Assembly (NCBI GenBank): GCA_964414815.1
Contig: CAYPXY010000002.1
Location: 124,001 to 188,000 of the forward strand
Reading direction: 5' to 3'
From: Mariniblastus sp964414815
GTDB taxonomy: Bacteria; Planctomycetota; Planctomycetia; Pirellulales; Pirellulaceae
DNA: 64,000 nucleotides
In this document: piece by piece, positions 45,600 to 52,851 of the stretch
How positions within the stretch are numbered: the stretch's first letter is position 1
Layout of the letters: the number at the start of each line of letters is the position of its first letter
The notes under the pieces: generated by a model
Database searches by the model: none
What the model was told of the DNA's origin: nothing
Seen by the model: the letters and a program-made list of their open reading frames with translations, nothing else
Program-made: the position numbers and the translations under genes

Positions 45600-46406
45600 T
45601 CAAATCAATCCGCCCTCGCCGTCCTCGCCATAGGAATCGCGCCAGGTATCGCTGCCGAGATCGCCGTAGATTTGATCGTGCGAGTCGTCGTAGTCTTCTT
45701 CGTAAAGCTCGGTCGTATTTCCCGACTCGTATTTTTCCTGTTCCTGATTTCCGTCGAGTCCCAGTTCCACGCGAAGTTGCTGAAAGCGTTTGAAATAAGC
45801 CTCGGTGGATGAATGAACGTGTTCACCCTCGGTGATCAGTTTCATCTTCTGGTTTTCGGGGATCCCGTTGGTTTCGAGTACGAACTCGAATTGTTCGAGC
45901 GGGCTTCCGTAAACGATCAGCAGCTTGTGTTCTTCAAACTGGATTTCCTGTGGCGTGCGGGGATTGAGAACGGCGATCCCGGTACAGCCATCGTTGAGGA
46001 GCAGGTCTTCATATTCCATCAGGATGCTGATCAGTACCGGCATGTCGATCGACTCGCGGTACATGTCCACATGTTCACCTTCGCTACCTTCGTGGCTCGA
46101 TTCAAGCACCACGTCGACGACCGGGCCGAGCTTGCGCACCAGATCGAGGAACAGCGGAAAGAGTTTCTCCGCCGAAGCGGACGCCATGACGACCGGAACC
46201 TGCGATTGGGTTTCCTGATCGATATAGACTTCGTGGCGATAGCCCTGACTCGGACGAATGTTCGAGTTGGGAGCAGGCCGAATGGCGTCCGTCAACTCAA
46301 ACTCGCCGTAGAACTTGTCGTTGACAGGCTCGGCAGGTCGGGATTGTGCGTGGTTTCGCTTTTTCTGATTATAGCCTGCCTGATTTTGGCGGTCTTCGTG
46401 GCTCAT
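45600..46406 (-). CDS. conserved-looking hypothetical protein with acidic tail
   Basis: This 268-residue soluble protein has a basic, Gln-rich N-terminus (about 1-30) and a central alpha/beta domain (about 60-205: VDVVLESSHEG, IDMPVLISILMEYEDLLLNDGCTGIAVLNP, HKLLIVYG). The C-terminal tail (about 225-268) is strongly acidic with Tyr and Asp. There is no signal peptide or membrane helix. I do not recognise the family; it looks cytoplasmic and is transcribed alone. Confidence 0.7.
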   Translation of the reverse strand: MSHEDRQNQAGYNQKKRNHAQSRPAEPVNDKFYGEFELTDAIRPAPNSNIRPSQGYRHEVYIDQETQSQVPVVMASASAEKLFPLFLDLVRKLGPVVDVVLESSHEGSEGEHVDMYRESIDMPVLISILMEYEDLLLNDGCTGIAVLNPRTPQEIQFEEHKLLIVYGSPLEQFEFVLETNGIPENQKMKLITEGEHVHSSTEAYFKRFQQLRVELGLDGNQEQEKYESGNTTELYEEDYDDSHDQIYGDLGSDTWRDSYGEDGEGGLI

Positions 46407-46630
46407 AAGTTGATCCGGGTCAAGGATTCCAGGTTCGACGAATAGGGATTAAAGAGGGAGAGTAAAAGGGAAGGAGTCAAAAGAGGTAGGATGTCAATGA
46501 GCAGTCCCCTTCGTGACGGGTTGATCACGAAGGTTGAACTTGCTTAGCAAAGCTAGGTCATGGAAAATGACAGAGCGAACCCGACCGGATTTCCAGGGTC
46601 TATTCAGAAGCCGAGAGGCCCGCAAATCCA

Positions 46631-46758
46631 CCCAATCGATACAAGCGGAACCCATGACCTCAAAAGCCAAGAATCGAGATGACCAGATGAATTACCGATG
46701 CACCACGACCGCTGCACACACCCTACACCCCCAATCGATACAAGCGGAACCCATGACC
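46631..46758. repeat. 29-bp direct repeat in front of the GNAT gene
   Basis: The phrase CCCAATCGATACAAGCGGAA plus CCCATGACC occurs identically at 46631-46659 and 46730-46758, 99 bases apart. Both copies carry an ATG preceded by AAGCGGAA. The second copy ends 5 bases before the GNAT start. The rest of the 357-bp gap (46407-46763) holds no recognised gene; a frame spanning both copies (46534-46767) reads through them but has no family features. Confidence 0.75.
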
Positions 46759-46763
46759 CAGCG

Positions 46764-47345
46764 ATGAATCAATCTCAACCCGATATTTCACCTGACCTGG
46801 AACCCGACCATCGGCCTGAGCTAAAAACCGAACGGTTGTGGCTGCGTCCGTTTCAGCTCTCGGATGCCGAATCGATGGAGCAGCAAATCAACGATCGCGA
46901 TATTGCGAGGAATACACGCACCATCGAATATCCATACCCGCAGGGAGCCGCCGCCGAGTGGATTGAGAAACACCTCCAGCTTTGGCGGGAAGGACAGGCC
47001 GTTGTTTTTGCGATTACCGATCGAACCAGCGGTGCGTTGATGGGCGCGATCGGATTGACGATTGAGGTAGAGCATCAGCGGGCCGAGCTTGGGTTTTGGC
47101 TTGGACGCACATTTCGAAATCAGGGCTACTGCAGCGAAGCCGCCCGGGCCGTCGTGGAGTTTGGTTTTCGGGAGCTGGCGCTCCATCGGATTTATGCTTC
47201 TTATTTCGTCCGCAACCCAGCATCAGGGAAAGTCATGCAGAAGATCGGCATGCAATATGAGGGGCTATTTCGCGGCCATGTGCGCAAATGGGGTGTGTTT
47301 GAGGATGTGATTTATTGCGGAATGCGCTTGAAAGACTTGATATGA
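46764..47345 (+). CDS. GNAT acetyltransferase, RimJ/RimL-like
   Basis: The gene encodes 193 residues from ATG 46764, chosen because similarity begins at LKTERLWLRPFQLSDAESM. Typical GNAT parts are GAIGLTIEVEHQRAELGFWLGRTFRNQGYCSEAARAVVEFGF (acetyl-CoA loop Q/RNxGxxSEA) and RIYASYFVRNPASGKVMQKIGMQYEGLFRGHV. It transfers an acetyl group, probably to a protein N-terminus or small amine; the target is unknown. Unlike most neighbours it lacks export signals and should be cytoplasmic. Confidence 0.92.
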   Translation: MNQSQPDISPDLEPDHRPELKTERLWLRPFQLSDAESMEQQINDRDIARNTRTIEYPYPQGAAAEWIEKHLQLWREGQAVVFAITDRTSGALMGAIGLTIEVEHQRAELGFWLGRTFRNQGYCSEAARAVVEFGFRELALHRIYASYFVRNPASGKVMQKIGMQYEGLFRGHVRKWGVFEDVIYCGMRLKDLI

Positions 47346-47376
47346 ATGTGAAATATTTGACATAAATACAGATGGA

Positions 47377-47409
47377 TTGACAGTGTTATGATCGTGCCAT
47401 AGATTGGCA
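47377..47409 (+). promoter_or_regulatory. candidate promoter and operator of the XRE-PBP regulator
   Basis: TTGACA (47377-47382) is followed after 17 bases by TAGATT (47400-47405), a sigma-70-like arrangement. It overlaps the small palindrome TGCCA-TAGAT-TGGCA (47395-47409), which could bind the regulator itself. The predicted transcript would begin almost at the ATG, making translation near-leaderless, or the start is ATG 47415. Confidence 0.25.
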
Positions 47410-48464
47410 TGATTATGTCAGATCAACCTTCCTCCCAAAATCAAGTTAAAGCAGAACGAATTCGACGGGGCTGGACGCAGTCGCAACTTGCCGAGCGCGC
47501 GGGGATTTCGCGGACCGCGATCACGGCCATCGAAGGAGGGCGTTTGGTGCCGTCGGTGATGGCAGCGCTTGCGGTGGCCGAGTCGCTCGGCTGTACCGTC
47601 GAGCAGCTTTTCGGGCGCTCGGCAGCAACGGCCACGAATGAGGTTTGGGCCTGGGAGCCCGTCACATCATCGTCCCGTTCGTGGAAGGCGGAAGTCGCAG
47701 GAAAGGTCATTCGCTATCCTGCCGATTCGTTGCCGATGCTGACACCGCTTTATGACGACTCTGCGTCCGATGGAACGAGAGGCCCCTCATCGACAGAAAC
47801 ACTGGTGATCGCCTGTTGCGATCCGGCGGCAGGTCTCTTGGCAAGTCAGTTTGCGGCTGCGACAGGAATGAGAATGTTGGTGATTCCGAGATCGAGTCGA
47901 AAGGGCCTCGAAATGCTGCGCGATGGATGCGTTCATTTGGCGGGCTTGCATCTGTCCACCCAGGAAGACCCCGATCGGAATGCCCGAACCGCGCGCGAAA
48001 TATTGGGCGACGACTATTGCTTGATTCGATTGACGAACTGGCAAGAAGGAATCGCGGTACTGCCCGCCAGAAAACTGCGTTCTGCCGGCGTGGCCGCCAA
48101 AGCCAAATGGACCTGGGTGGGTCGGGAGCCGGGTTCCGGTGCCCGGCAATGTCTCGATCGGTTGCTCCAAGGTCGTACTGTGCCGGCACGAATGGCGCGA
48201 GACCATCGAGGAGTTTCGGCGGCGGTCCAGGCGGGCTGGGCCGATGCGGGTATCTGTGTGCAACTGGCCAGTGTGGAAGCCGGACTCGATTTTGTTCCGG
48301 TACAAGAGGAAGCGTACGACATTTGCTTCCCGAGATCGCTTGCCGACGACCGGCGGATCAAGGCGTTTATAAAAGTGGTTCGTTCGGCCACGTATCGCAG
48401 GATTCTGAGTGACCTGCCGGGTTACCGCACCACCGAAACAGGGCAAGTGCAGGAGTTGAATTGA
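47409..48464 (+). CDS. XRE-type regulator fused to a periplasmic-binding-like domain
   Basis: The 351-residue protein (349 if ATG 47415 is used) has an N-terminal helix-turn-helix (about 15-68, ERIRRGWTQSQLAERAGISRTAITAIEGGRLVPS). A PBP-like ligand-binding domain of the molybdate/LysR-type fold follows (about 120-345, with TLVIACCDPAAGLLASQFA and GREPGSGARQCLDRLL). This architecture belongs to regulators that sense a small ligand, for some members molybdate or tungstate. No transport or cofactor genes are adjacent, so the ligand is open. Confidence 0.88.
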   Translation: MIMSDQPSSQNQVKAERIRRGWTQSQLAERAGISRTAITAIEGGRLVPSVMAALAVAESLGCTVEQLFGRSAATATNEVWAWEPVTSSSRSWKAEVAGKVIRYPADSLPMLTPLYDDSASDGTRGPSSTETLVIACCDPAAGLLASQFAAATGMRMLVIPRSSRKGLEMLRDGCVHLAGLHLSTQEDPDRNARTAREILGDDYCLIRLTNWQEGIAVLPARKLRSAGVAAKAKWTWVGREPGSGARQCLDRLLQGRTVPARMARDHRGVSAAVQAGWADAGICVQLASVEAGLDFVPVQEEAYDICFPRSLADDRRIKAFIKVVRSATYRRILSDLPGYRTTETGQVQELN

Positions 48465-48525
48465 AGGTAGCCGTTCACGGCATTCGATTCGGAATCAGAG
48501 TAATCAGTTAACGAAAGCCAATCAA

Positions 48526-49530
48526 ATGAAAAATTCAAAGGGATTTACCTTGGTGGAACTGCTGGTGGTCATTGCAATCATCGGGATTCTGATCGCCATG
48601 CTCTTGCCGGCGGTCCAGTCGGTTCGCGGGGCGGCGCGACGAATTCAGTGTTCCAATAACTTGAGGCAACTCGCGCTGGCAACCGCCAACTACGAATCCA
48701 CCCATCAGGCCTACCCTCCCGGTGTCTATCAGTACTTTACAACCGTACAGCCCCGCTACCGAGGGATCACACTGTTCGTTCGTATCCTCCCGTTCATGGA
48801 GCAGGGGAACTTGTATCAGGGGTGGGATCTGGAAGATCCGCTCAACAACACGCTCGGAGGAGCCAGTTCCAAAACCGCACAAGTGTTGTCGATCTTGCTT
48901 TGTCCATCGGATGTCATTCCGGTCAACCCGATCGAAACCGGTGGTGGGCGATGGTATGGAATCGGAAGCTACGGCGGAAATGGTGGAGCCCGATCTTACG
49001 ATCCTCAGCTTGCTACTAACGACGGAGTTTTCTATGTGATCGGGCCTGGATCGCAAACGGCCCCCCAGGACATGGCGATTGCGATTCCTGGCATCACCGA
49101 TGGCCTGAGCAATACGATGATGTTCGGGGAGCGGAGCCATCTCGACCCAAATCATGATACGTTCGCAGCCAGCATTTCACCTCCCTCGGGACAATTTTTG
49201 AATCCGATGGGGCAGGTCGGTTGGTGGGCAAACTCCGGCGGTCGATTGGGAGCCGGTGACGTGACCTTGAGTGCTTATGCAAAGATTAATTTTCAGGTTC
49301 CGCTTCCTTTTCCTGAAGGAGGGAACATGATTCCACCGGCCACGGACTGGAATAGCTACCTGTACTACAACGAGCGAAGAATGTGCGGCTTTGGAAGCAA
49401 TCACGGTGGAGGCGCCAACTTTGCGCGATGCGATGGCTCGGTCCACTTTGTATCCGAGCACATTTCGGAAATCACGTTGAACCAGCTTTGTATTCGCCAT
49501 GACGGTCAGGTTATTACGGAAGAACTTTAA
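48526..49530 (+). CDS. DUF1559 pseudopilin-like protein
   Basis: This 334-residue protein has a short prepilin leader (MKNSKG|FTLVELLVVIAIIGILIAMLLPAVQSVRGAARR), SNNLRQLALATANYES, and the H-x9-DG motif HGGGANFARCDG near the end. It is a second member of the family seen at 31689, exported after cleavage by prepilin peptidase. One base after its stop begins a lipoprotein gene, the usual DUF1559-lipoprotein pair in planctomycetes. Confidence 0.92.
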   Translation: MKNSKGFTLVELLVVIAIIGILIAMLLPAVQSVRGAARRIQCSNNLRQLALATANYESTHQAYPPGVYQYFTTVQPRYRGITLFVRILPFMEQGNLYQGWDLEDPLNNTLGGASSKTAQVLSILLCPSDVIPVNPIETGGGRWYGIGSYGGNGGARSYDPQLATNDGVFYVIGPGSQTAPQDMAIAIPGITDGLSNTMMFGERSHLDPNHDTFAASISPPSGQFLNPMGQVGWWANSGGRLGAGDVTLSAYAKINFQVPLPFPEGGNMIPPATDWNSYLYYNERRMCGFGSNHGGGANFARCDGSVHFVSEHISEITLNQLCIRHDGQVITEEL

Positions 49531-49531
49531 C

Positions 49532-49945
49532 GTGAGATATTTCAGTCTGCTGATATTGGTGGTCGTTGTCGGATGCCGATCGGAACTTCCGCGGGGTGAA
49601 GTGGAGGGAACGGTGACAGTGAATGGTCGTCCTGAAGCGGGCTTGTTGATCATCTACGTCCCCCAGTCCATCGACAAGCAGCGAGCGACCCGAGCCACCG
49701 GGATGACGGATGACTCAGGGCGCTATGTGTTGCGCGGCGAAGACCAACAGACCGGTGTGGTGATCGGCCCACACTCCGTCATCATCCAGGACATGGCGAT
49801 CTATTCTGCGCCCCGCAGTCTGGACGGAACGATTACGGAGTTTCCAGCCCCCCGAGTTCCGTCTGCGTACCATGATCTCCTGACGACGCCGCTGATCAAA
49901 ACGGTGGACAAAGGCAAGCAGGTCATCGATATTGACTTGAAGTAA
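49532..49945 (+). CDS. small carboxypeptidase-regulatory-like lipoprotein
   Basis: The gene encodes 137 residues from GTG 49532, one base after the DUF1559 stop. The leader VRYFSLLILVVVVGC contains a lipobox with Cys15. A single beta-sandwich of the carboxypeptidase-regulatory/transthyretin-like type follows (EGTVTVNGRPEAGLLIIYV, TDDSGRYVLRG, ending KGKQVIDIDL). It is probably an outer-surface or periplasmic partner of the pseudopilin-like protein. Confidence 0.85.
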   Translation: MRYFSLLILVVVVGCRSELPRGEVEGTVTVNGRPEAGLLIIYVPQSIDKQRATRATGMTDDSGRYVLRGEDQQTGVVIGPHSVIIQDMAIYSAPRSLDGTITEFPAPRVPSAYHDLLTTPLIKTVDKGKQVIDIDLK

Positions 49946-49954
49946 ATCAGCCTC

Positions 49955-50060
49955 TATGGAGTGCGGGACTCTATCCCGCTATCGTTTCTATGGCTTCGGA
50001 CGTTTTCAGCCACCGATGAAATCCAAATATCCAAAGCGGTACCGAGTCCCGCACTCCATA
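49955..50060. repeat. 106-bp dispersed inverted-repeat element, copy 2
   Basis: It has the same length and terminal 17-base inverted repeats as the copy at 14832-14937, in opposite orientation, with roughly nine tenths of positions identical by eye. The right flank (TAGCCGCAAGCCGAAGCCGA at 50063-50082, then CATTCGTTTGC) recurs at 52569. The remaining bases up to 50309 hold the GGTAGCCGTTCAC motif on the minus strand (50136-50148) and a weak promoter-like TTGAAG-17-ACAATA (50158-50186) that might serve the ubiquitin-like cassette. Confidence 0.88.
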
Positions 50061-50309
50061 AATAGCCGCAAGCCGAAGCCGATTGCCATTCGTTTGCCGC
50101 TATTATAAGGAGTCGGATAAACGGGCTGTGGTATTGTGAACGGCTACCAGAAATCGTTTGAAGTATTTTTCAAATTTGTCACAATAAAGGAACGGCTGGA
50201 GCGAATACGGCTTAGACTCCAGGGATCCGGCTTCGGGCGCCAGATTCGACGTACGCCTCATGCGAGTCCCAATTGGCATCCAACAACCCACAACTGACAA
50301 AAACCAACC

Positions 50310-50600
50310 ATGTCCTCACCGACCGCAGAACAACGTGGAACGAAAGTCGTTTTCCTGGACCAAACGGGCTCGAAATCGGTGGAGGCGGTGGTTTCGGATG
50401 CCGTGACGGTTCAGCGAATCCTTCCCAGCATCATCACCAAGATGAGCCTGCCCATGGTCGGCCCCGATGGCCAGCCGATGAGCTACAGCCTCGACCACAA
50501 AGAAGGCGGGCGACGGCTGCACGAAAGCGAAACACTCGTTCAGGCAAGTGTCTCCAACGGCGATCATTTGATAATTTATCCAGAGATTGTTGCGGGTTAG
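50310..50600 (+). CDS. ubiquitin-like modifier
   Basis: This 96-residue beta-grasp protein of the YukD/ubiquitin-like kind has strand TKVVFLDQTGSKSVEAVV, helix TVQRILPSIITKM, then QPMSYSLDHKEGGRRLHESETLVQASVSNGDHLIIYPEIVAG. The buried LxxxxTL and GDHLxIxP pattern is typical of ubiquitin-like folds. The protein ends in Gly96 with no tail, so it appears ready for activation without processing. The N-terminal 10 residues are a flexible extension. It is first in a co-directional series with E2, E1, JAMM and RING-like genes, which is the main support for a conjugated modifier. Confidence 0.85.
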   Translation: MSSPTAEQRGTKVVFLDQTGSKSVEAVVSDAVTVQRILPSIITKMSLPMVGPDGQPMSYSLDHKEGGRRLHESETLVQASVSNGDHLIIYPEIVAG

Positions 50601-50677
50601 CACGCAATGAACGATTGAGGACAATCGTTCTACAATCGCAAGCGTACCCGGCAGACCATAAACCATTTCAGAAACCC

Positions 50678-51340
50678 ATGCGAAAGTCCCCACGCGATCG
50701 ACGGCTCAATGCGGACTTCCAGGCAATTGAGCAATTGCAAGTGGATAGTTCCATTTTCTCGTATTCAGCCTCCGGCAATCCACCGCAGGCCTATCGATTG
50801 GCTTTTCACGGTCGCGGTTTTCGGCTGAACTCGGCAGGACAAGTGGTTGAAACGGACTATCATGAAGTCGTGGTCGAATTGGGAGCCGCCTATCCGCGTC
50901 TCGTTCCATCACTGGCTTGGCAAACGCCGATCTTCCATCCGAATATCTCACACAATGGAGTCGTTTGCCTGGGCGGTTATGGAACCCATTGGGTTCCAAG
51001 TTTGACGCTGAGCGAAATGTGTTTGATGCTGTGGGACATGATACGGTATAAAAACTTTGACACCGAAAGTCCGTACAACCGTGAAGCCGCCGCTTGGGCC
51101 AAACAACAAAACGAATTCAGATTCCCGGTCGATGATCGCCCGCTTCGCGATCGTATCCGTATCGAGCAGTATCCCAGCGGCTCGATCTACGCGGCGACAA
51201 ACGCCTTCGGCAATCAGCCAGTCTCACCCGAGGTCGAAATAATCGAGACGGGGATTGAAATTGTAGAACCGGAGATTCAGTTTGTGACAGACGGGGACGC
51301 CTATCCCACGCGCGAGAGTGATATTCTGTTTATTGAGTGA
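50678..51340 (+). CDS. E2 ubiquitin-conjugating-like enzyme
   Basis: The gene encodes 220 residues from ATG 50678; the open frame extends upstream over the modifier gene but without family similarity. The UBC fold is clear: first helix DRRLNADFQAIEQLQ, strands to AYPRLVPSLAWQTPIFHPNISHNGVVCLGGYG. The HPN motif is at 87-89 and the presumed thioester Cys is Cys97. Next come WVPSLTLSEMCLMLWDMI and SPYNREAAAW. The eukaryotic arrangement of HPN eight residues before Cys is kept. About 75 C-terminal residues form a variable acidic tail. It lies 77 bases after the modifier and 16 bases before the E1 gene. Confidence 0.92.
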   Translation: MRKSPRDRRLNADFQAIEQLQVDSSIFSYSASGNPPQAYRLAFHGRGFRLNSAGQVVETDYHEVVVELGAAYPRLVPSLAWQTPIFHPNISHNGVVCLGGYGTHWVPSLTLSEMCLMLWDMIRYKNFDTESPYNREAAAWAKQQNEFRFPVDDRPLRDRIRIEQYPSGSIYAATNAFGNQPVSPEVEIIETGIEIVEPEIQFVTDGDAYPTRESDILFIE

Positions 51341-51356
51341 GTCAAGTAAATCGTGC

Positions 51357-52544
51357 ATGAGTGGATCAAAACCAACCCCGGAATTCTTCATTGATGACGA
51401 TGACCGGTACGCACGGCTCAGGCTGATCGGATGGTGGGATCAGAATCGTATCCGCAACGCAAAAATCATGGTCGTCGGGGCGGGCGCACTGGGCAATGAA
51501 GTTCTAAAAAATCTTGCGCTCCTTGGATGGGGACAAATCTATCTCGTCGACTTCGACACGATCCAGAATTCGAACTTGTCGCGTTCCGTGTTTTTTAGAG
51601 AACACGATACCGGGCAACCTAAAGCGACCGTTGCCGCTCGAATGGCGATGGAACTGAATCCGGATTGCCAGGTCGTTCCCATCGTCGGCGATGTGATGAC
51701 TGATATTGGATTGGGGCTGGTACGCGAAGTCGATTTGGTAATTTGCTGCGTGGACAACCGGGAGGCGCGGCTCTGGATCAACCGAATGTGCTGGAAGACC
51801 CGTACGCCCTGGATCGACGGTGGGATTCAGGAAATCAATGGCGTGGCGAAAGTTTTTGTGCCGCCGGATGGAGCCTGTTACGAATGCACGATGACCGAAA
51901 ACGACTATCGGTTGATATCACTGCGATACAGTTGTCCGTTGCTCAAGCAGGAAGATCTGCAGCTTGGTAAAGTCCCCACCGCACCGACGATTGCCTCAAT
52001 TATCGGCGGTTTGCAGGTTCAGGAGGCGTTGAAACTGATCCATAAACTTCCTGCCGCGACCGGATCGGCATTGGTGTTCAATGGTGCCGCCAATCAATTT
52101 TATCAGACTCGATTTCCGCGGCGCGAAGCGTGTCTTTCTCACGAGACCTATGATCCCATCATCGAGTTACCGGTCGGTCATCGAAGTACCGTGCGAGAAT
52201 TGATCGAAAGGGTTGCCGTTCACGGAGGCATAGCCCCAGAGTCCCTGACGCTGATGCTGGACCGCGACTTTTTGGTCGAGTTGGTCGGTCGCGACGAACA
52301 CACGTCGAGAAAGATCGAACGTCCTTTGAGCCAGGTTGGATCTCGCGACGGTCTCAGCGATACCGGCGAGCCACTCCTGCCCAAAACCATTTGTGCCATC
52401 GATCTGCAGTCTCCCTACGCCGCTCGTTCGCTTTCCGATGTGGGAATCCCGAACTACGATATAGTCAGAGTGGGTAATGAGGAGGTGGTATATTTTGTGT
52501 TGTTGGGAGAAGATCGAGATCAGTTGATGGTAAAAAACAAGTAG
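51357..52544 (+). CDS. E1/ThiF-like activating enzyme
   Basis: The gene encodes 395 residues from ATG 51357; a GTG at 51318 would overlap the E2 gene. The adenylation domain shows GAGALGNEVLKNLALLGWG (41-59), LVDFDTIQNSNLSR (Asp65, Arg76), CVDNREARLWINRMC and CYECTM (Cys174, Cys177). Cys193 in LRYSCPLL is the candidate catalytic Cys, at about the spacing seen in ThiF. Only one CxxC is obvious. The C-terminal part (about 285-395, ending ARSLSDVGIPNYDIVRVGNEEVVYFVLLG) looks like a beta-grasp domain that could dock the E2, as in eukaryotic E1. It would adenylate Gly96 of the modifier. Confidence 0.92.
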   Translation: MSGSKPTPEFFIDDDDRYARLRLIGWWDQNRIRNAKIMVVGAGALGNEVLKNLALLGWGQIYLVDFDTIQNSNLSRSVFFREHDTGQPKATVAARMAMELNPDCQVVPIVGDVMTDIGLGLVREVDLVICCVDNREARLWINRMCWKTRTPWIDGGIQEINGVAKVFVPPDGACYECTMTENDYRLISLRYSCPLLKQEDLQLGKVPTAPTIASIIGGLQVQEALKLIHKLPAATGSALVFNGAANQFYQTRFPRREACLSHETYDPIIELPVGHRSTVRELIERVAVHGGIAPESLTLMLDRDFLVELVGRDEHTSRKIERPLSQVGSRDGLSDTGEPLLPKTICAIDLQSPYAARSLSDVGIPNYDIVRVGNEEVVYFVLLGEDRDQLMVKNK

Positions 52545-52568
52545 CCGTTCATGGAGCGATAGTACGTT

Positions 52569-52605
52569 TAGCCGCAAGCCGAAGCCGACCGCCCCATTCG
52601 TTTGC
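52569..52605. repeat. repeat fragment shared with the region in front of the modifier gene
   Basis: TAGCCGCAAGCCGAAGCCGA (52569-52588) followed by CCATTCGTTTGC is the same sequence as 50063-50098. It is preceded by GTAGCCGTTCATGG (52541-52554), related to GGTAGCCGTTCAC at 48466-48478 and, on the minus strand, 50136-50148. The 307-bp gap 52545-52851 otherwise has no gene, unless the JAMM gene starts upstream. Confidence 0.8.
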
Positions 52606-52851
52606 AACGATCTTGGAAAGTTCATCGATTCATGGTTGAAGCTAAAAGACAGAGAAATGGTCGGTGCAGGCGCGACGGCAGGGTGCAGTCTCCGAATTCA
52701 AACTGCCTGCCAATAAAATGCTTGCCATCCGATACACCGCGCGCCTTTGGGAGTTGCCGATGGAGTGATTTCGGTATGGCAGTACGTCTTTGGCGGCAAC
52801 CCCCGACGGCTTGCGGCTAAACATTTCGCAAGTATATACGACAACCCAAAC

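Noticed and set aside
46534..46767. 77-codon frame upstream of the GNAT gene
   Set aside because: It mainly spans the duplicated 29-bp leader and has no family features; kept only as a possible leader peptide in the findings.
50273..50677. Upstream extension of the E2 reading frame over the modifier gene
   Set aside because: The extension is out of frame with the well-supported modifier gene and is Arg/Gln-rich without UBC similarity; ATG 50678 begins the first UBC helix.
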